NCBI GenBank assembly: GCA_963920705.1 | Contig: OY987225.1 | Location: 4,218,334 to 4,282,333, forward strand | Length of the DNA: 64,000 bases | Direction: 5' to 3' | From: Odiellus spinosus | Lineage: Eukaryota; Arthropoda; Arachnida; Opiliones; Phalangiidae | Shown here: positions 9,416 to 21,173 of the stretch, one piece after another | Numbering within the stretch: position 1 is the stretch's first letter | Layout: each line of letters begins with the position of its first letter | Notes under the pieces: model-generated | What the model saw: the letters and a program-made list of their open reading frames with translations, nothing else | Database searches by the model: none | Told to the model about the DNA's origin: nothing | Translations under genes and position numbers: made by a program

Positions 9416-10374
9416 GATTCAGTCAAATCTCTACATTTTTACCATTGCCCTTTAAACCCAATTAAAATTAATTTTTTCATAATTTTTGATGTTAATAGCG
9501 GCGGCAGCCTCACTTGATTCAGTCAGATCTCTACATTTTTACCATTGCCCTTTAAACCCAATTAAAATTAATTTTTTCATAATTTTTGATGTTAATAGCG
9601 GCGGCAGCCTCACTTGATTCAGTCAGATCTCTACATTTTTACCATTGCCCTTTAAACCCAATTAAAATTAAGTTTTTTTCACAATTTTTGATGTTAATAG
9701 CTGGGGCAGCCTCACTTGATTCAGTCAGATCTCTACATTTTTACCATTGCCCTTTAATCCCAATTAAAATTAATTTTTTCATAATTTTTGATGTTAATAG
9801 CGGCGGCAGCGTCACTAGATTCAGTCAGATCTCTACATTTTTACCATTGCCCTTTAAACCCAATTAAAATTAATTTTTTTCACAATTTTTGATGTTAATA
9901 GCTGGGGCAGCCTCACTTGATTCAGTCATATCTCTACATTTTTACCATTGCCCTTTAATCCCAATTAAAATTAATTTTTTCATAATTTTTGATGTTAATA
10001 GCGGCGGCAGCCTCACTAGATTCAGTCAGATCTCTACATTTTTACCATTGCCCTTTAAACCTAATTAAAATTAATTTTTTTCACAATTTTTGATTTTAAT
10101 AGCTGGGGCAGCCTCACTTGATTCAGTCAGATCTCTACATTTTTACCATTGCCCTTTAATCCCAATTAAAATTAATTTTTTCATAATTTTTGATGTTAAT
10201 AGCTGCGGCAGCCGCACTTGATTCAGTCAGATCTCTACATTTTTACCATTGCCCTTTAATCCCAATTAAAATTAATTTTTTCCTTATTTTTGATGTTAAT
10301 AGCTTCGGCAGCCGCACTTGATTCAGTCAAATCTCTACATTTTTACCATTGCCCTTTAATCCCAATTAAAATTA
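9416..10374 (+). repeat. 100-bp satellite array, left copy (about 9.6 units)
   Basis: Head-to-tail units of about 100-102 bp contain GATTCAGTCAGATCTCTAC, CATTGCCCTTTAA and TTTTTGATGTTAATAGC. Units alternate between GCGGCGGCAG and GCTGGGGCAG versions, a dimeric higher-order pattern. The array is the inverted counterpart of 47,835-50,381. It ends abruptly at 10,374 in the middle of a unit. Confidence 0.9.
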
Positions 10375-11298
10375 ATGAAGAGAGACAAAAACAATTTCTT
10401 AACATGGCGAAAGAAGCCAGATAAATGTTTTGTTCCCCTGAGCTGCATTTTGTGCGAAGTATCAGCTCTTACATTAACTGGTCAAAAACCACAGGTTTTC
10501 AAAATTACTTTAAAAGATTTAAAAAGAATCAAGTACCTGTTCTCAAAAAAATTAATAATTTGGATTTCTTTACTTAAATAAATATTAAAATTATAGAAAT
10601 TTTGAAAAAATATTAAAAAAATATGATTTTGTTTTTTTCTCAAAAACTCCTCTTATTGCCCAAAGAGTCACATCGATATTAATATTTCCTGAAAGCCCTT
10701 GCCATTAGCTATTTAAACATGGTTTTTTCGAAGAAATTGAAGTTGCACCTTTTTGGCTGTGGGCTATTGAGCGGACCCCCCCGAAAAAAAAACTTTTGAC
10801 TTTAGGAGTCAATAACGAGACCTGTAATTATCGCAGCCGTACGAACTTAATGTCAGCGTATTAGCCACAAAGTTTTCTGTAAGTGGGCAAAATTTCAAAA
10901 TTGTATCTCAACAGAAAATATACATATTGAATTTTTTCTAAAATGTACCAAAAACGTCATCGGCCAAAACTGAAAATGCGGGTATTTTTAAAATCGCTGT
11001 AATTCTCGTCCTATTCAATATTTTGGCGCAATAATCGGGTTTCGTACATAAATTGGGCCTATAAACAAGTGTTCCAAGTTTGAACAAAATCGGCCGACCC
11101 ATGGTGTGAACACTCCCTGATTCCTCATGGAATGACCCAATAGTCGAAGTATCAATCGAACCTTCGACGAATTATTTAGAATTTGTATTTTGACATAGAG
11201 GTCGCGTGAGGGAAACTTTCGAAAAATATCCTGATCACATCTTGTGACGCGACCTTTTGTTTAAATCGATGCGGTATGCCATTATATTTAATTATGGC
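10375..11298. other. Non-coding spacer after the array
   Basis: A weak open stretch (10,375-10,581) begins at the array edge and has no recognisable domain. The rest is AT-rich with poly-A and poly-C runs. I see no gene or repeat structure. Confidence 0.4.
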
Positions 11299-11784
11299 TG
11301 TAGATGAAAATTTACAAAACGAAATCACAGTGTTACGCTTACTGAAAAATGGAAAAAAGGTATTTATACAAAAGCTCTTTGACACGTTAAAATCAAGCTA
11401 TCCCAATTGGAAAAATACCCAGGTCAGTCATGGTCAATAAGGATTTGGCCGAAATATCATTATTAAAACAACTTTTTAATCAGATCGATGTAGAAATATG
11501 CCTTTAAAATAAAAATTATTTCTCTGAGGATGACCAAAGCAGAGAGACTCGCGGCGAAAGCTCACTCGCAAAGGTTGGCGTATTCTTTTAGAGTAGATGA
11601 TTTTAAAAGCAACGTAGAGGCTATGTTAGGTGAAGAAGCCTTGGAGAATGTCTTAGGATGGGTTTCCAGTAAAGAAATGTGGCTTCAAGCCTACCGCAGG
11701 CAGTATTTTAACTTGGACGAAGCCAATTACATCAGAATGGATTCGTGCAATCAAAGAATAAAAGGCATATGCAAGCGCGAATGA
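11299..11784 (+). CDS. Hypothetical gene, possibly two exons
   Basis: A first open stretch (11,299-11,423) encodes a Leu/Lys-rich segment with KKVFIQKLFDTLKSSYPNW and ends at a donor-like GTCAGT. The second (11,530-11,784) starts at an ATG after CTCTGAG and encodes 84 residues including FRVDDFKSNVEAMLGEEAL and MWLQAYRRQYFNLDEANY. Codon use looks protein-like, but no family is recognised and the exon junction is not certain. It lies between the satellite array and the P-type genes, so it could be a 5' portion of one of those elements. Confidence 0.3.
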
Positions 11785-12302
11785 AAATGTTTAAAATTAA
11801 AACAAAATGAACAAATTTGCAATTTTAAAATTGAATATATTTTGATTTTGTTATAGATCTCCACATCAAGCGAAATTATCGAGTAAAAAAAATTCTGGGG
11901 GAAGAATGAAATACCATTATGCCTCTTGTGTAATGAAATAACCGCATTTTTACGCAGCATAAATCCAATGGATCACAGTAGTATAATACCCCTGAAATAA
12001 CAAGAATTTTGACCCCCCATTCCCGCCCCAGCCATAAAATAAGTCGTACGAAAGAGGGGATGGCTGAGGTAGAGTTTTTATCGGGTTTACCATAGAGGGT
12101 AAAAAGGGGAGGAGTAGAAGGCCCGGTATTAAGTGTTCTCGATTACGTTGGGTTCCTCGGAACTTCCGTTTAATGCGCGCGACTTTTTTTTGGATTCCGG
12201 TCGTCTGCTAAACAGTAGATGGTATAAATTAGGGTTTAAGCCTTGCATCATGGAAGTACCAGGGGAAAATAATCTCGAAAGTAAGATAGTTTAATTCGTT
12301 TA

Positions 12303-13352
12303 ATGATTAGGCCTATACAACATTATTTAAAACTGATTTTTTTATATCTTTTCATACTAGGTGGTTTAAGAATACTAATCTGTGAAGTACTCACGCAACT
12401 TCAAAAGCGTCAAGATGAATTTTACTCAGTGATAGTCACAGATAAAAAGGAAAATCTTGAGCTCTTTTTCAAAGATTTAACAGCTGATGATAAGATAGCT
12501 AATTCAATTTTTAATTACATGAAAGTAATTGTAATTTCAGATAAAATATTGGAGTGTAGTTGCGAGTCTAGCTATTTACAAACAATTCTAAAAAGAAGTT
12601 ATCACGAGCGAAAAGAGAATAAGCTGGGGGCAATTCTCAGCTCGTGTTCTAAATTCTCTTCTTTTCCTAACTCCTTTCAAAAATCATTTGGACAAATGTT
12701 CCTACGCTCATTTTTTTCGGGACTCATGTGCTTAGCAAATATTGGAATGCATCAACTAAAACACAAAATAGAAATGAAAAGGGAGAAAGAAGAGGCTTTG
12801 AAAACTGAAGAGGAAAAGAAATTGGACGCTAAGAGATTGGAATTCAATGCTACAACTAAAAATAATCGTAAAGTTAATCCTGATGTTTTGAGGTACGTTT
12901 CGGGGTTTCTCGCAAGGTCTCTCAAATGGAAAGGCTGCCCAGAGGAAATAATGAAAAATATTGTGAAACCTGACTCTATGCTTGAGGAACCGCCTAACGA
13001 GTCGGAACGTTGGATAAATTTGCTGAATAGGGGTGGTTTATTGAAAGTTCAAGATGGATTCTTCAAGTTAGTGATACGAATGAAGATCATTTCGGACAAG
13101 TCTTATATGTATCTAGATGCAGAATCGGTCGCCAATTTAAGGAATCAAAAGTTGAAAGAAAAAGCCAGAGATGAAATATTAAATGATGATCTTATTTTGG
13201 AAGAATGGAAAAAGATAGAAGCGTACGATGATAACAAGAAATGGCTAAAGAGCGCTACAGAAACCTTTTTAAACACTCGTGGAAAGGTTCTGGTGAAAGC
13301 TTCTAAAACAAAGCCTTTCAGGGATTCTAATTTATCAATATTTGACTGGTAA
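12303..13352 (+). CDS. P-element/THAP-type transposase C-terminal-like protein
   Basis: This open frame is 349 codons long. The N-terminal 20 residues are hydrophobic and may come from an intron: a TTTCATACTAG acceptor precedes GTGGTTTAAG at 12,360. The middle is rich in Lys/Glu and probably coiled (KREKEEALKTEEEKK). Residues 200-265 contain VLRYVSGFLARSLKWKGCPE, then WINLLNRGGLLKVQDGFFKLV. The same layout occurs in the P-type C-terminal region at 57.5 kb in this window (INYVAGFVVRKIRKELKCQQC, then LLHLKDNGGLCHPS). This supports a C-terminal domain of a P/THAP-type transposase. It converges with a P-type gene on the other strand 600 bp away but is not its missing part by sequence. No lesion is seen. 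Confidence 0.5.
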   Translation: MIRPIQHYLKLIFLYLFILGGLRILICEVLTQLQKRQDEFYSVIVTDKKENLELFFKDLTADDKIANSIFNYMKVIVISDKILECSCESSYLQTILKRSYHERKENKLGAILSSCSKFSSFPNSFQKSFGQMFLRSFFSGLMCLANIGMHQLKHKIEMKREKEEALKTEEEKKLDAKRLEFNATTKNNRKVNPDVLRYVSGFLARSLKWKGCPEEIMKNIVKPDSMLEEPPNESERWINLLNRGGLLKVQDGFFKLVIRMKIISDKSYMYLDAESVANLRNQKLKEKARDEILNDDLILEEWKKIEAYDDNKKWLKSATETFLNTRGKVLVKASKTKPFRDSNLSIFDW

Positions 13353-13958
13353 TGGAAAACAGATGGGTTATTATTTCTTCCTCCAGCGGATCTCATCCTT
13401 CCGAAGTACTGTTATAAGGGATCCTGGTTTAGGTGCTGTGTAAGCACATACGGAGCACCCTTACTCAGAATAAATTTCACCACGCTTGAAATAGAGTGAG
13501 CTATAATTAAATATGCGTTGAGAACATTTTACGTTAAAATTATAATTTGCAGAAATTACTTTGAATAATCGTACAAATTATTTACCAGTCATTTTCAATC
13601 CTTCTATGGTTTCTCGACTAAGAAGCATCTTTGCCCTTTCAGACGGAGAGAACTTCCCTTCACGAGTAGATACATCAGCTTCCCAATCATCCAGGTACTC
13701 AATAAAATCTGATTCCAGCCACTATCATCATAGAAAAATTTGTTAAAATTGTTTGAATTAGTCTAACATAAAGCTTAGCTAACATACTTTTAGTCCAGCA
13801 TCATTCACTGATCTGAAGGGCGCTTTGTCGGATTTTCTCTTTTGGTAGCTCTCTTTACAGTTTTTTACGTTACATACATCGAAAAATTTATTAAAAATCC
13901 GTATAAATTTAACAGTCTGGATATTTATCTGCCTCCAAACATGCCTCGATGCCACACG

Positions 13959-16068
13959 CTACTGTTTCACTAAGCTGCGTAATTTACTTTCATTTTTGTG
14001 TATGAGTTTAGGTAAACGTGGCCGTATGTCAACTTGGACAGGTGTTTGAATTCTCCTCTTCGTCGAAGCTGGAAGTAGTAGTTGTACTATTACATCCCAG
14101 GAAATACATTCATTATTCTTCCAAAGTTGTCGGATTTTTGATCCTTTACTGCTGTTTTTAAAGCAATTTCTCGTTGTTTTGATGAGATGGATCTGATATA
14201 AAATATATATTTCTCTCCTCATTATTTGCAAATAAGTTTGGAGCACAAAATTTAATATTATTATGATCATCAAAAACATGCCCAGCTGCTTCAGCGCACA
14301 TCTTAAAGTATTTGCGATTGGATGACGCGCCATCTCCAACAATACCAATAATTCGAAATCCGGTATTTTCTAGTCTTTCAATAGCTTCTTGCAAGATGTA
14401 AAATATTTCGGTACTAGTTGCCCCGGTAGTTGGAAAGTGGGCAAAAGGTATTTTGATGTTGTTGGTCACACCCCTCAACATTAGTTGGAGAATGTGAGTC
14501 GCTAATGGTGGTGCTTCGGTACCGGTTACTTCTCTTTTTTTATCATCAAAATCATTAATCTCATCATTGATGTCTTTGAAACCCAATAAAAAACCAGTAT
14601 CTTTATGGCACATTAAATCCTCTCCAATTTTCATCTCATCGAGCAAAATCACAAAATAACGGTCCCAATTTTCACGATCGTGCAGTTTTGTCTTCTTAAT
14701 CATATCGGAGAATATTTCCGGTTGAAACCCACTTTTGGTAGTCACTACTTGTCGTTCATTGTACAGGGTTCTTGAGGTAGGTAAATAAATACAACCTGAT
14801 TTTCGCAACGCTTCGTATGATGATTTGGATTTGTTCTTCAAATAACAGCACCACTTGAGGAAAGTTTTGTCCCATTTCATACCATATTTGGACCGGCTCA
14901 TGGCTTTTAGTTGCTGCTTGAGAAATAAAGATGTAAATGACCCAGTTGGTTCCATTTGTAGCCTCTCTTGAAATGCTTCTTTCATAGTTGATATTGCGGC
15001 TTTTGTTTTTTGGCAGTTCGATAACGTAGCCTTTCGTTTATCAATCAGTTTCCTTGATTTCTTTTTGGTTTCTTCTACCGCTAGTTTGGCATTAGCATTT
15101 GATCTGATTTTCCTGAGACACCCCCTGTATCGACTACACGCGTGACATCGTTTTACTTGACCAGCTTTTATTAATCGACTACATCCATTGCTGAAAATAG
15201 TCTGAGTTTTCTCACAGTAGTAACCAGTTTTTTGTCAATTAAACTTGTTTTGTCTCTTAAATAAAGCAACCATTTCTTTGTCTGGATTTCCGATGCAAAC
15301 ATTAAATTTGTTCAGTTTGTTCAGTAAATCGTAAACATTTTGGTTTTCAATCAAGTTGAAATTTGGAGAAATAGTTTGTATATTAATGCTCTTATCTATT
15401 GATCCTATGATAATGTCATTATCAGAAAAAGTGCACTGAATAATTGTCGATCCATTTTTCAGTTTGCTGTACCTAACACTATCATCTAAAACTTCGATAG
15501 ACCAGCCTACTTGATAGGTTAACGAGTGAAATTCAATTCTCCGCTTTAATAGAGGTTCATTAGTTGGTTCTTTTATCACTAATGAAGAGCTGCTTAATGA
15601 CAATTCTTGAGAGCAATCTGGCTTACCTCCTAAAGCACATGGTTGATCTAATTCAATCTAAATGGATAGTATTAAATTATATATAAGAACATATTGAACA
15701 TTATGGGCATAACTTACCAATTGATTTTTAACTTCACTACTGATTGAAGTTTTTGAAGGAGATGGGACACATATTCCTGGAGTGAGGACATCAATTAACG
15801 GAACTGGATCCGGATTTTCAGCTGTTGGTCCCCGAAAACCATGAAAATGACGAGCACATATCTGAATTGCCTTGGAAACCTCTCTGATTGAGAAGTCTGA
15901 GCGCCCACAAGCTGATACCCACCTTTTGCACTTTTCTACTTCAGTTTTAGGTGATGGGAAATTCACAAGAGTAACATCATTTGGACCATTTAATGATTTG
16001 CTTTTGATAGGTTTAGTATTTCTGGTGCAAGGCCCATAAGAACAGCGATATTTCGGGCGTGGCATCAT
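13959..16068 (-). pseudogene. P-element-like transposase with THAP finger, broken
   Basis: The N-terminal exon (16,068-15,658) encodes a THAP-type finger: C-x4-C (CSYGPC), FPSPKTEVEKCKRW, then ICARHF giving the C-x2-H pair, then NPDPVP. An intron leads to 15,603. From there the frame runs to 14,158 with one TGA at 15,237-15,235. It covers a Cys-rich stretch (CHACSRYRGCLRK), a basic coiled region, and the RNase-H-like core (VILLDEMKIGEDL, GFLLGFKDIND, IVGDGASSNRKYF). Near 14,170 the frame shifts, and the neighbouring frame continues with HLIKTTRNCFKNSSKG and ECISWDVIVQLL, the block after the DP-HL motif of P transposases. The downstream C-terminal domain is missing. With one stop, one frameshift and a truncation it cannot be functional as it stands. 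Confidence 0.8.
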
Positions 16069-16502
16069 TTATCTTAATAATACAATACCCAACTCAAAAT
16101 TAAAAGTATAGTTTCATATACTTTTGAAAATCGTTATTAATTATCATAAAATTTAAAAACAATAAGTAATAAACTCACCGGCTTCAATTAATTTCTACCC
16201 TGTGTGTGCAAAAACCGATATACTTCGCGCCATTTCATTTATCTAGACTATAAGCGCTATAAGCAGTCGACAGATTAACCGGATGTATAGAGGAACAAAA
16301 AAAAAACTAAAAAAAGAAAAAAAAGTCGAGAAATCTAGCAATGCATGGCCGAAGCTGCTACCATCTACTCCTCCCCTTTCTACCCTCTATGGGTTTACAG
16401 GGGGGCTCAATGTAGGTTATGGTTTATTTTCGGGTACCTTTTCAGTCGGTATACTATCGTGAGATAAATTAGGTTCAGACGCTGGAATTTCTACAGGCGG
16501 TT

Positions 16503-16832
16503 TTATACCAGATTAATCCTCTTTTTTTTGATAGGGGGAATAATTGGTTTTAAAGGCGAGGTTTCTTTAGAAGAAGGTTTTGTAATTATAGATGGAGGGG
16601 AATCAACTTTTACAGGCTCGGATTTTATATGGGGGATAATTGGCTTTAATAAAGTCGTTTCACCCGGGGGTTTTGAATCTGCTATATAATCAGACTGCGA
16701 ACCTTTTTTGGGCGCTTCTAAATCAAAACCGTTGCTTGGTCGTAATCTCTTTTCCATGATCCCCGATGGAATTCTTATATCAATGTAATTATTCGTATAT
16801 TGCAAACTTATTGTTCGAGCATACTTGCTCAA
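16503..16832 (-). CDS. Hypothetical Pro/Lys-rich protein with internal repeat
   Basis: A 109-codon frame contains two copies of a module of about 35 residues: LLKPIIPHIKSEPVKVDSPPS and PLKPIIPPIKKKRINLV, separated by ITKPSSKETS. The protein is rich in Pro, Lys and Ser and likely disordered. It sits between the P-type gene and the GC-rich Arg-rich exon, on the opposite strand to the latter. No family is recognised. The internal repetition in codon-sized units favours a real coding sequence over a chance frame. Confidence 0.35.
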   Translation of the reverse strand: MSKYARTISLQYTNNYIDIRIPSGIMEKRLRPSNGFDLEAPKKGSQSDYIADSKPPGETTLLKPIIPHIKSEPVKVDSPPSIITKPSSKETSPLKPIIPPIKKKRINLV

Positions 16833-17030
16833 TGGTATTGGACTTCGAAACGAAAAATTACTTCATTAATGAATTTAGAAAAACTAATTACACCAGATGA
16901 TAATGTGTTTCTCGAGGCTGAAAAAGAAAGTTGTACCGTCTACTTCGGGTCTTTCCTTTGTTTTCTTCAACATTAAGTTTCATAAATGGGTGACAAACTA
17001 TATATTTATATATGAGATAGGGAATTTGAT

Positions 17031-17479
17031 TCTTGAAGTACCGAGATTTTCAAAACCTTATATTTTGGAGATATTTTAAATTTTTTTATAATAGTCGTGT
17101 AAAGCTGGAGGCCCCTGCCTCAACCCCCGGAAGCTCGGCGTACTCGCCGCGCCGGTCTCCGGACCGACGTTGGATGGCGAGGTCGCCTATGGGGACCCCC
17201 CGAGCCGCTCGACACCCCGCCAGAGCTCGGCGCGCTCTTTTCGGAGCTGGGGCGCCCGAAGCCCGGATTCGACGCTTGCCGCGTCGCCCGTCTCCGCCGC
17301 CATCACCGTTTTGGGAGGAGGGGAATCCCGCCGCGACCCCTGAGCAGCGGGAGGGTGCTCTCCAACGGAGAGGGACACCGTCGCCGCGACCCTCTGCCCA
17401 CCGTCGTCATTTCGCGGAGGGGTACGCGGTAATTGACGCCCCGGACCGAACCAAACACCCCTGGGACACGATTCTGTAA
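17031..17479 (+). CDS. GC-rich Pro/Arg-rich protein exon, copy A
   Basis: After an AT-rich leader ending TTTATAATAG (17,080-17,092, a good splice acceptor) the base composition jumps to strongly GC-rich. The frame encodes LEAPASTPGSSAYSPRRSPD, ARHPARARRALF and, near the end, GALQRRGTPSPRP and VIDAPDRTKHPW. The first 245 bp recur nearly unchanged at 56,128-56,374. The last 140 bp align at the protein level with 40,196-40,376 despite many silent changes. Recurrence with silent substitutions suggests a conserved protein, perhaps a basic nucleic-acid-binding or packaging protein; that role is a guess. Three overlapping frames on the other strand are shadows. Confidence 0.45.
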
Positions 17480-17711
17480 GCTTCGAAACAAGGATTTCGA
17501 TCAAAATCCCGATCAAATTCGAAATGGGTGATCGAAATGTGCCAAAGTCGAATTCTGTAAATTTATTTCGAACAAAGTTGTTCGATTCGTAATCGAAATC
17601 CGAGCTAGATATCGTAATCTATTTCGACAGGGTAGTCTCCGGTGAAATCATTATCTATTTCGACCAATCATAGCAGATCACAGCACGCGATAGCAGGCAG
17701 ACGACGTTTCC
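17480..17711 (+). other. Probable Harbinger 5' end and leader
   Basis: Repeated TTTCGA/AATCGAAAT motifs (17,487-17,670) form an AT-rich, partly palindromic leader just before the Harbinger transposase start. This resembles the terminal region of insect PIF/Harbinger elements. The exact terminal repeat and the 3-bp target duplication were not resolved. Confidence 0.3.
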
Positions 17712-18560
17712 GTGAAAACAGAAAAAAATAAAATGGCTGCGATTAACTTCGCATGGATGGAATTAATTAATCTGGCCTTAGATATTGATAGGGGAAGAGA
17801 TTTAAGAAGGCAGAGGGTCATTAGAGACCGCTCTAAAGCGTTTGAGCTCTCCAATATAAAGTTTAGGCGTTTATACAGGCTCGACAAACAAATAGTGTTG
17901 GAGCTGTGGAGGGAACTTAGGGGGCCTTTGTCTGGGCAGAGAACAACTAATTTGCCTGTTGATTGCAAGGTTTGTTTTTTCAGTTTTTTAATTCACAAAT
18001 ATAGTCTAATATAATGCTTTTGATTTTAGATTTTAATTGCACTACGCTTCTATGCTGTTGGCTCATATCAACTATGTGTTGGGCAAGACTTGTTTCTAGA
18101 AGTGAGCCAGTCAACTGTTTCTAGAGTATTGACGAGCGTCACCAATGCAATTGTTGATTATTTGGCTGAAAAATCGCTAAGATTTCCATTAACAGAGGTT
18201 GAAAGAATGGCTGTACAAATGAGGTAAAACATTTTGTCTACTGAAAGTTGAGCAGTTTTCAAAATAGCAATTCCCTAAACATTGGTATCCCAAAACAACT
18301 GCGTGCCATTAAAGTGGTTCCCAAAATAGTAGTGTTCAAAACAGCAGTTATGCCAAACTGCGGTTTTGGACCCTGCTAAATTGACAACCGCTATATTGAG
18401 GATTGCTCTTTTACTTACACTCCATAATTTTATTATTAAGAAGGCCCTTTGATTTGTAACTATATTAAATATTTATAGATTTATGGAAAAGACAAATTTC
18501 CCTGGTGTTATTGGATGCATTATTATTGCATTTTTATTGGATAAAAAGAACAATTCGAAA
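17712..18560 (+). pseudogene. PIF/Harbinger transposase, N-terminal half, interrupted
   Basis: Exon 1 (from the ATG at 17,733 to about 17,969) encodes FELSNIKFRRLYRLDKQIVL and ELWRELRGPLSGQRTTNLP, hallmark Harbinger N-terminal blocks. After a short intron ending TTTTAGATTTTAATTG, exon 2 gives ALRFYAVGSYQLCVGQDLF and SQSTVSRVLTSVTNAIVDYL, ending in VERMAVQMR before a GTAAA donor at 18,223. The next exon (18,478 on) starts RFMEKTNFPGVIGCI, where the first catalytic Asp block (normally GC-ID-T) should follow. Instead the match stops and an unrelated reading frame begins. The DDE core is therefore lost. The matching Myb-like accessory gene lies at 21.2-22.2 kb on the other strand. Confidence 0.8.
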
Positions 18561-18568
18561 GGTTCAAT

Positions 18569-19611
18569 ATGGAGTTTGGATCTAGACGAGATAGGGTTTG
18601 TGCTAAGAAAATCGAGAAGAGAACACGCATGGTAATTATAAAAATAAAAAAAGAACAAGATGAAATTAGCTTAGAAAACATAACTGCAGTCGCCTACAGA
18701 CCAGTTGATAACATTTGTGGGAATGGAATTGATGAACTAGTCATTGTTATTTTTAAAAATGATGAACTTATTCTAAACATTACAAGAAGTGATACAATTC
18801 AAGTGAAATCAAATAACCGCAAGTTATTATTTTTCAGTATTCTAAAAACATGCGCAGGAACATCTTTTTGGCCTCTATTTCTTCCTTTTAAAAATTCGAT
18901 ATTAGATGGAACTTATACCATACATGGATATTACAAGCTTGTAATCAATTTCAGTTTACCTACAATGAAGAATGTAACAGTATCACACTATTTGATTTAA
19001 ATAATGTTGAATTCGATTTGTTTTGGGAACTTAACAATGATGGTCAACAAGAAGGTAATGAAGATGAAGAGTTAGTGGGGCAGGGCACCTTACGACATAA
19101 CGATATACTTGTTGGAATATGCGATCATATATTTTTACCTGGATGGAGCTGGAAGATGAGATGTGAAAACATGTTTAAACTATCTTGGGATGCTGGACGT
19201 TCATGTTGTACCGCATTTGTTAACCTTACCGCCCGAGAAAAAATGTTAATAACTGGTAATGTCGGATCAAATAAGGTGTTAACCATTATTTCTCACCCTC
19301 AGATGAATCCTGATAAGGACTACTTCTTTATTTGCGCTAATATCCAACATGAGGAGGGAGACCTAGTCATTAGTGAGTCACGTCATATACATGTCATGGA
19401 AGAGGCAATTTTATCACTTGAACGTCAAGAACACTTGAATCTTAATGACGTTGAAAGAAAAATTGTTGATGTTGCCCGCGAGTACCATTTACTTAATATT
19501 AATCAGAAAGTTCAAACGCTAAACAGATGGAAAGAAGAATGTTTACCACATGAACTCATCTCAAAGTCTCGTCGATTACAATGGGAGAAGAGAAGACATA
19601 ATAAAAATTAA
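18569..19611 (+). pseudogene. Unrecognised protein of about 340 residues with one frameshift, inside the Harbinger span
   Basis: Two overlapping frames (18,569-19,000, and 19,611 back to about 18,955) form one continuous protein if a single base is gained or lost near 18,950: YYKLV in the first frame meets FTYNEECNSITLFDL in the second. The protein shows no transmembrane segment. It includes an acidic stretch (QQEGNEDEELVGQG), GICDHIFLPGWSWKMR, and a helical, charged C-terminus (ISKSRRLQWEKRR). I do not recognise it. It sits between the Harbinger transposase 5' half and the Harbinger Myb gene, so it is either cargo carried by that element or a later insertion. Confidence 0.45.
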
Positions 19612-20419
19612 ACGAACTATTGCGAATTTATTTTTTAATACCTAATTACGTAATGCCACTCTCCGCGGAGCCGGACACAACAAAAACGTAACCCGCACCA
19701 AAGCTGAGAGTTTTATCACGCGCAATGAAGAACAGTTAGTTACGATCCTTTATAAACTATAAATTCCAGTATTTAAAAGATGTTGCCGTATTAAAGGGAT
19801 TTCCTGCGATTTTAAAAAAACAACTAAAAGTTGCTTTCTTTTCTTACTTAACAAACGATGTTGACGACATCGTAAGATAATTTTATAGGGGCAAATTATA
19901 GAGCAAGTGGCGCCTTTGAAACATTGATATATCTCAGAATTGTGTAAAAATGAAATCGAGAAATAGTCGGATTTTTGCATTCAATTGAAAGGATATCCTA
20001 GAACTAAGGAAAATACTCCTCAGTTTTAGCTTCCTCCGTGTCACGAATGATTGGGAGTGTGGTTCTGATGTTTGGGTGAAATTCACTAATTCAGTGACAC
20101 TTCCTTACTATAAAAATATTCAAACATGAGTTATTTTAAATTTGGAATGAATAAAAAACAAAAGCTATTTTCCACTTCTTATATCCTTTAAGGGACTTTT
20201 CGTGTGTCTTTAAATACTATTGAATGGGCACTTAACCTTTTTCAGGAGTCGTAAACACTTAGTGTAATTCAACTAGTTGACAATTTTTTATATTAGAATA
20301 TAAAATCCGTACATGCTTTTAAATATTTAATTTTATTCTTTACTAAAATATGTTCGGTTGTTATTTTAAATTTGATCAGAGTCAATATTAATTCCCTCGA
20401 GAACAATCGTAAGCAATAT
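19612..20419. other. Non-coding spacer
   Basis: No credible gene; a few short frames have no domain. A GC-rich patch (19,655-19,700) stands out slightly, but no structure was recognised. Confidence 0.4.
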
Positions 20420-20760
20420 TTATTAGTTCGGAACTAATTTTTATTTCTTTACAAGCAATATTTATTTCATTGTAACCAATATTTGTTCCCTCGTAAAGAT
20501 TACTTGTTTCCTCCTAAGGAATGTTTGTTCTTTTGAATGAATATTTGTTTGTTACTAATCTAATTAATATTTGCTTGTTTTTTACTAATTTTATAATCGA
20601 TTTTAATATTTACTTGTTTGTTACTAATTTTATAATCGATTTTCATACTTACTTGTTTGTTACTAATTTTATAATCGATTTTCATACTTGTTTGTTACTA
20701 ATTTATAATCAAATTAATATTTACGTGTTTGTGACTAATTGTATAATCCAAAATATTTAA
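20420..20760 (+). repeat. Degenerate AT-rich tandem repeat
   Basis: Repeated TTTGTTACTAATTTTATAAT and CGATTTTCATACTTACTTG units, roughly 35-50 bp apart, give a repetitive open frame (20,521-20,760) that is not a gene. The earlier part (20,420-20,520) has looser AATATTTATT copies. Confidence 0.6.
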
Positions 20761-21173
20761 TTTTGTGGCGAAATTATTTCTTAAAACTAATAAAGAAAAA
20801 ACAAATCATAAAATCCCTTAATACTAAATTATTAACTTTATTATTATTGTTTAAAAAAAATTAGAAAAACGTGTACGTTTCGGCCTTGATATTCAAGTTT
20901 TCGACGCTTGCCACGAGAAGGCAACGTACTCCGCACATGTTAAGATATTATTCTATTTATGAGATTAAATCATAACTTCAAGCGTCATTAGACAGTAATG
21001 TAACTCCGAAATAGGGTGTCATCTCAATTAGAATCATCTCCTCGTCACAAGGTATCCGACGTTTAAATCTTCATGCATGACGATTCGATTATCTAATCGA
21101 GACAACTTCTTATTTTGAAGTTATATTACTGTCTAATGGCCCTTAAGAGGGCCTTTTTTTCACCATTTACCAT

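Noticed and set aside
9586-9867. Open frame in the left satellite array
   Set aside because: It is a translation of the 100-bp repeat; the same applies to frames at 48,118-48,312 and 48,381-48,611.
9416-10374. CRISPR-like array
   Set aside because: There are no unique spacers; units are contiguous satellite repeats in a eukaryotic setting.
17187-17516. Minus-strand frames opposite the GC-rich exon
   Set aside because: GC-rich DNA lacks stops in all frames; only the plus frame is conserved between copies.
20521-20760. Hydrophobic 79-codon protein
   Set aside because: It is produced by an AT-rich tandem repeat (TTACTAATTTTATAATCGATT).
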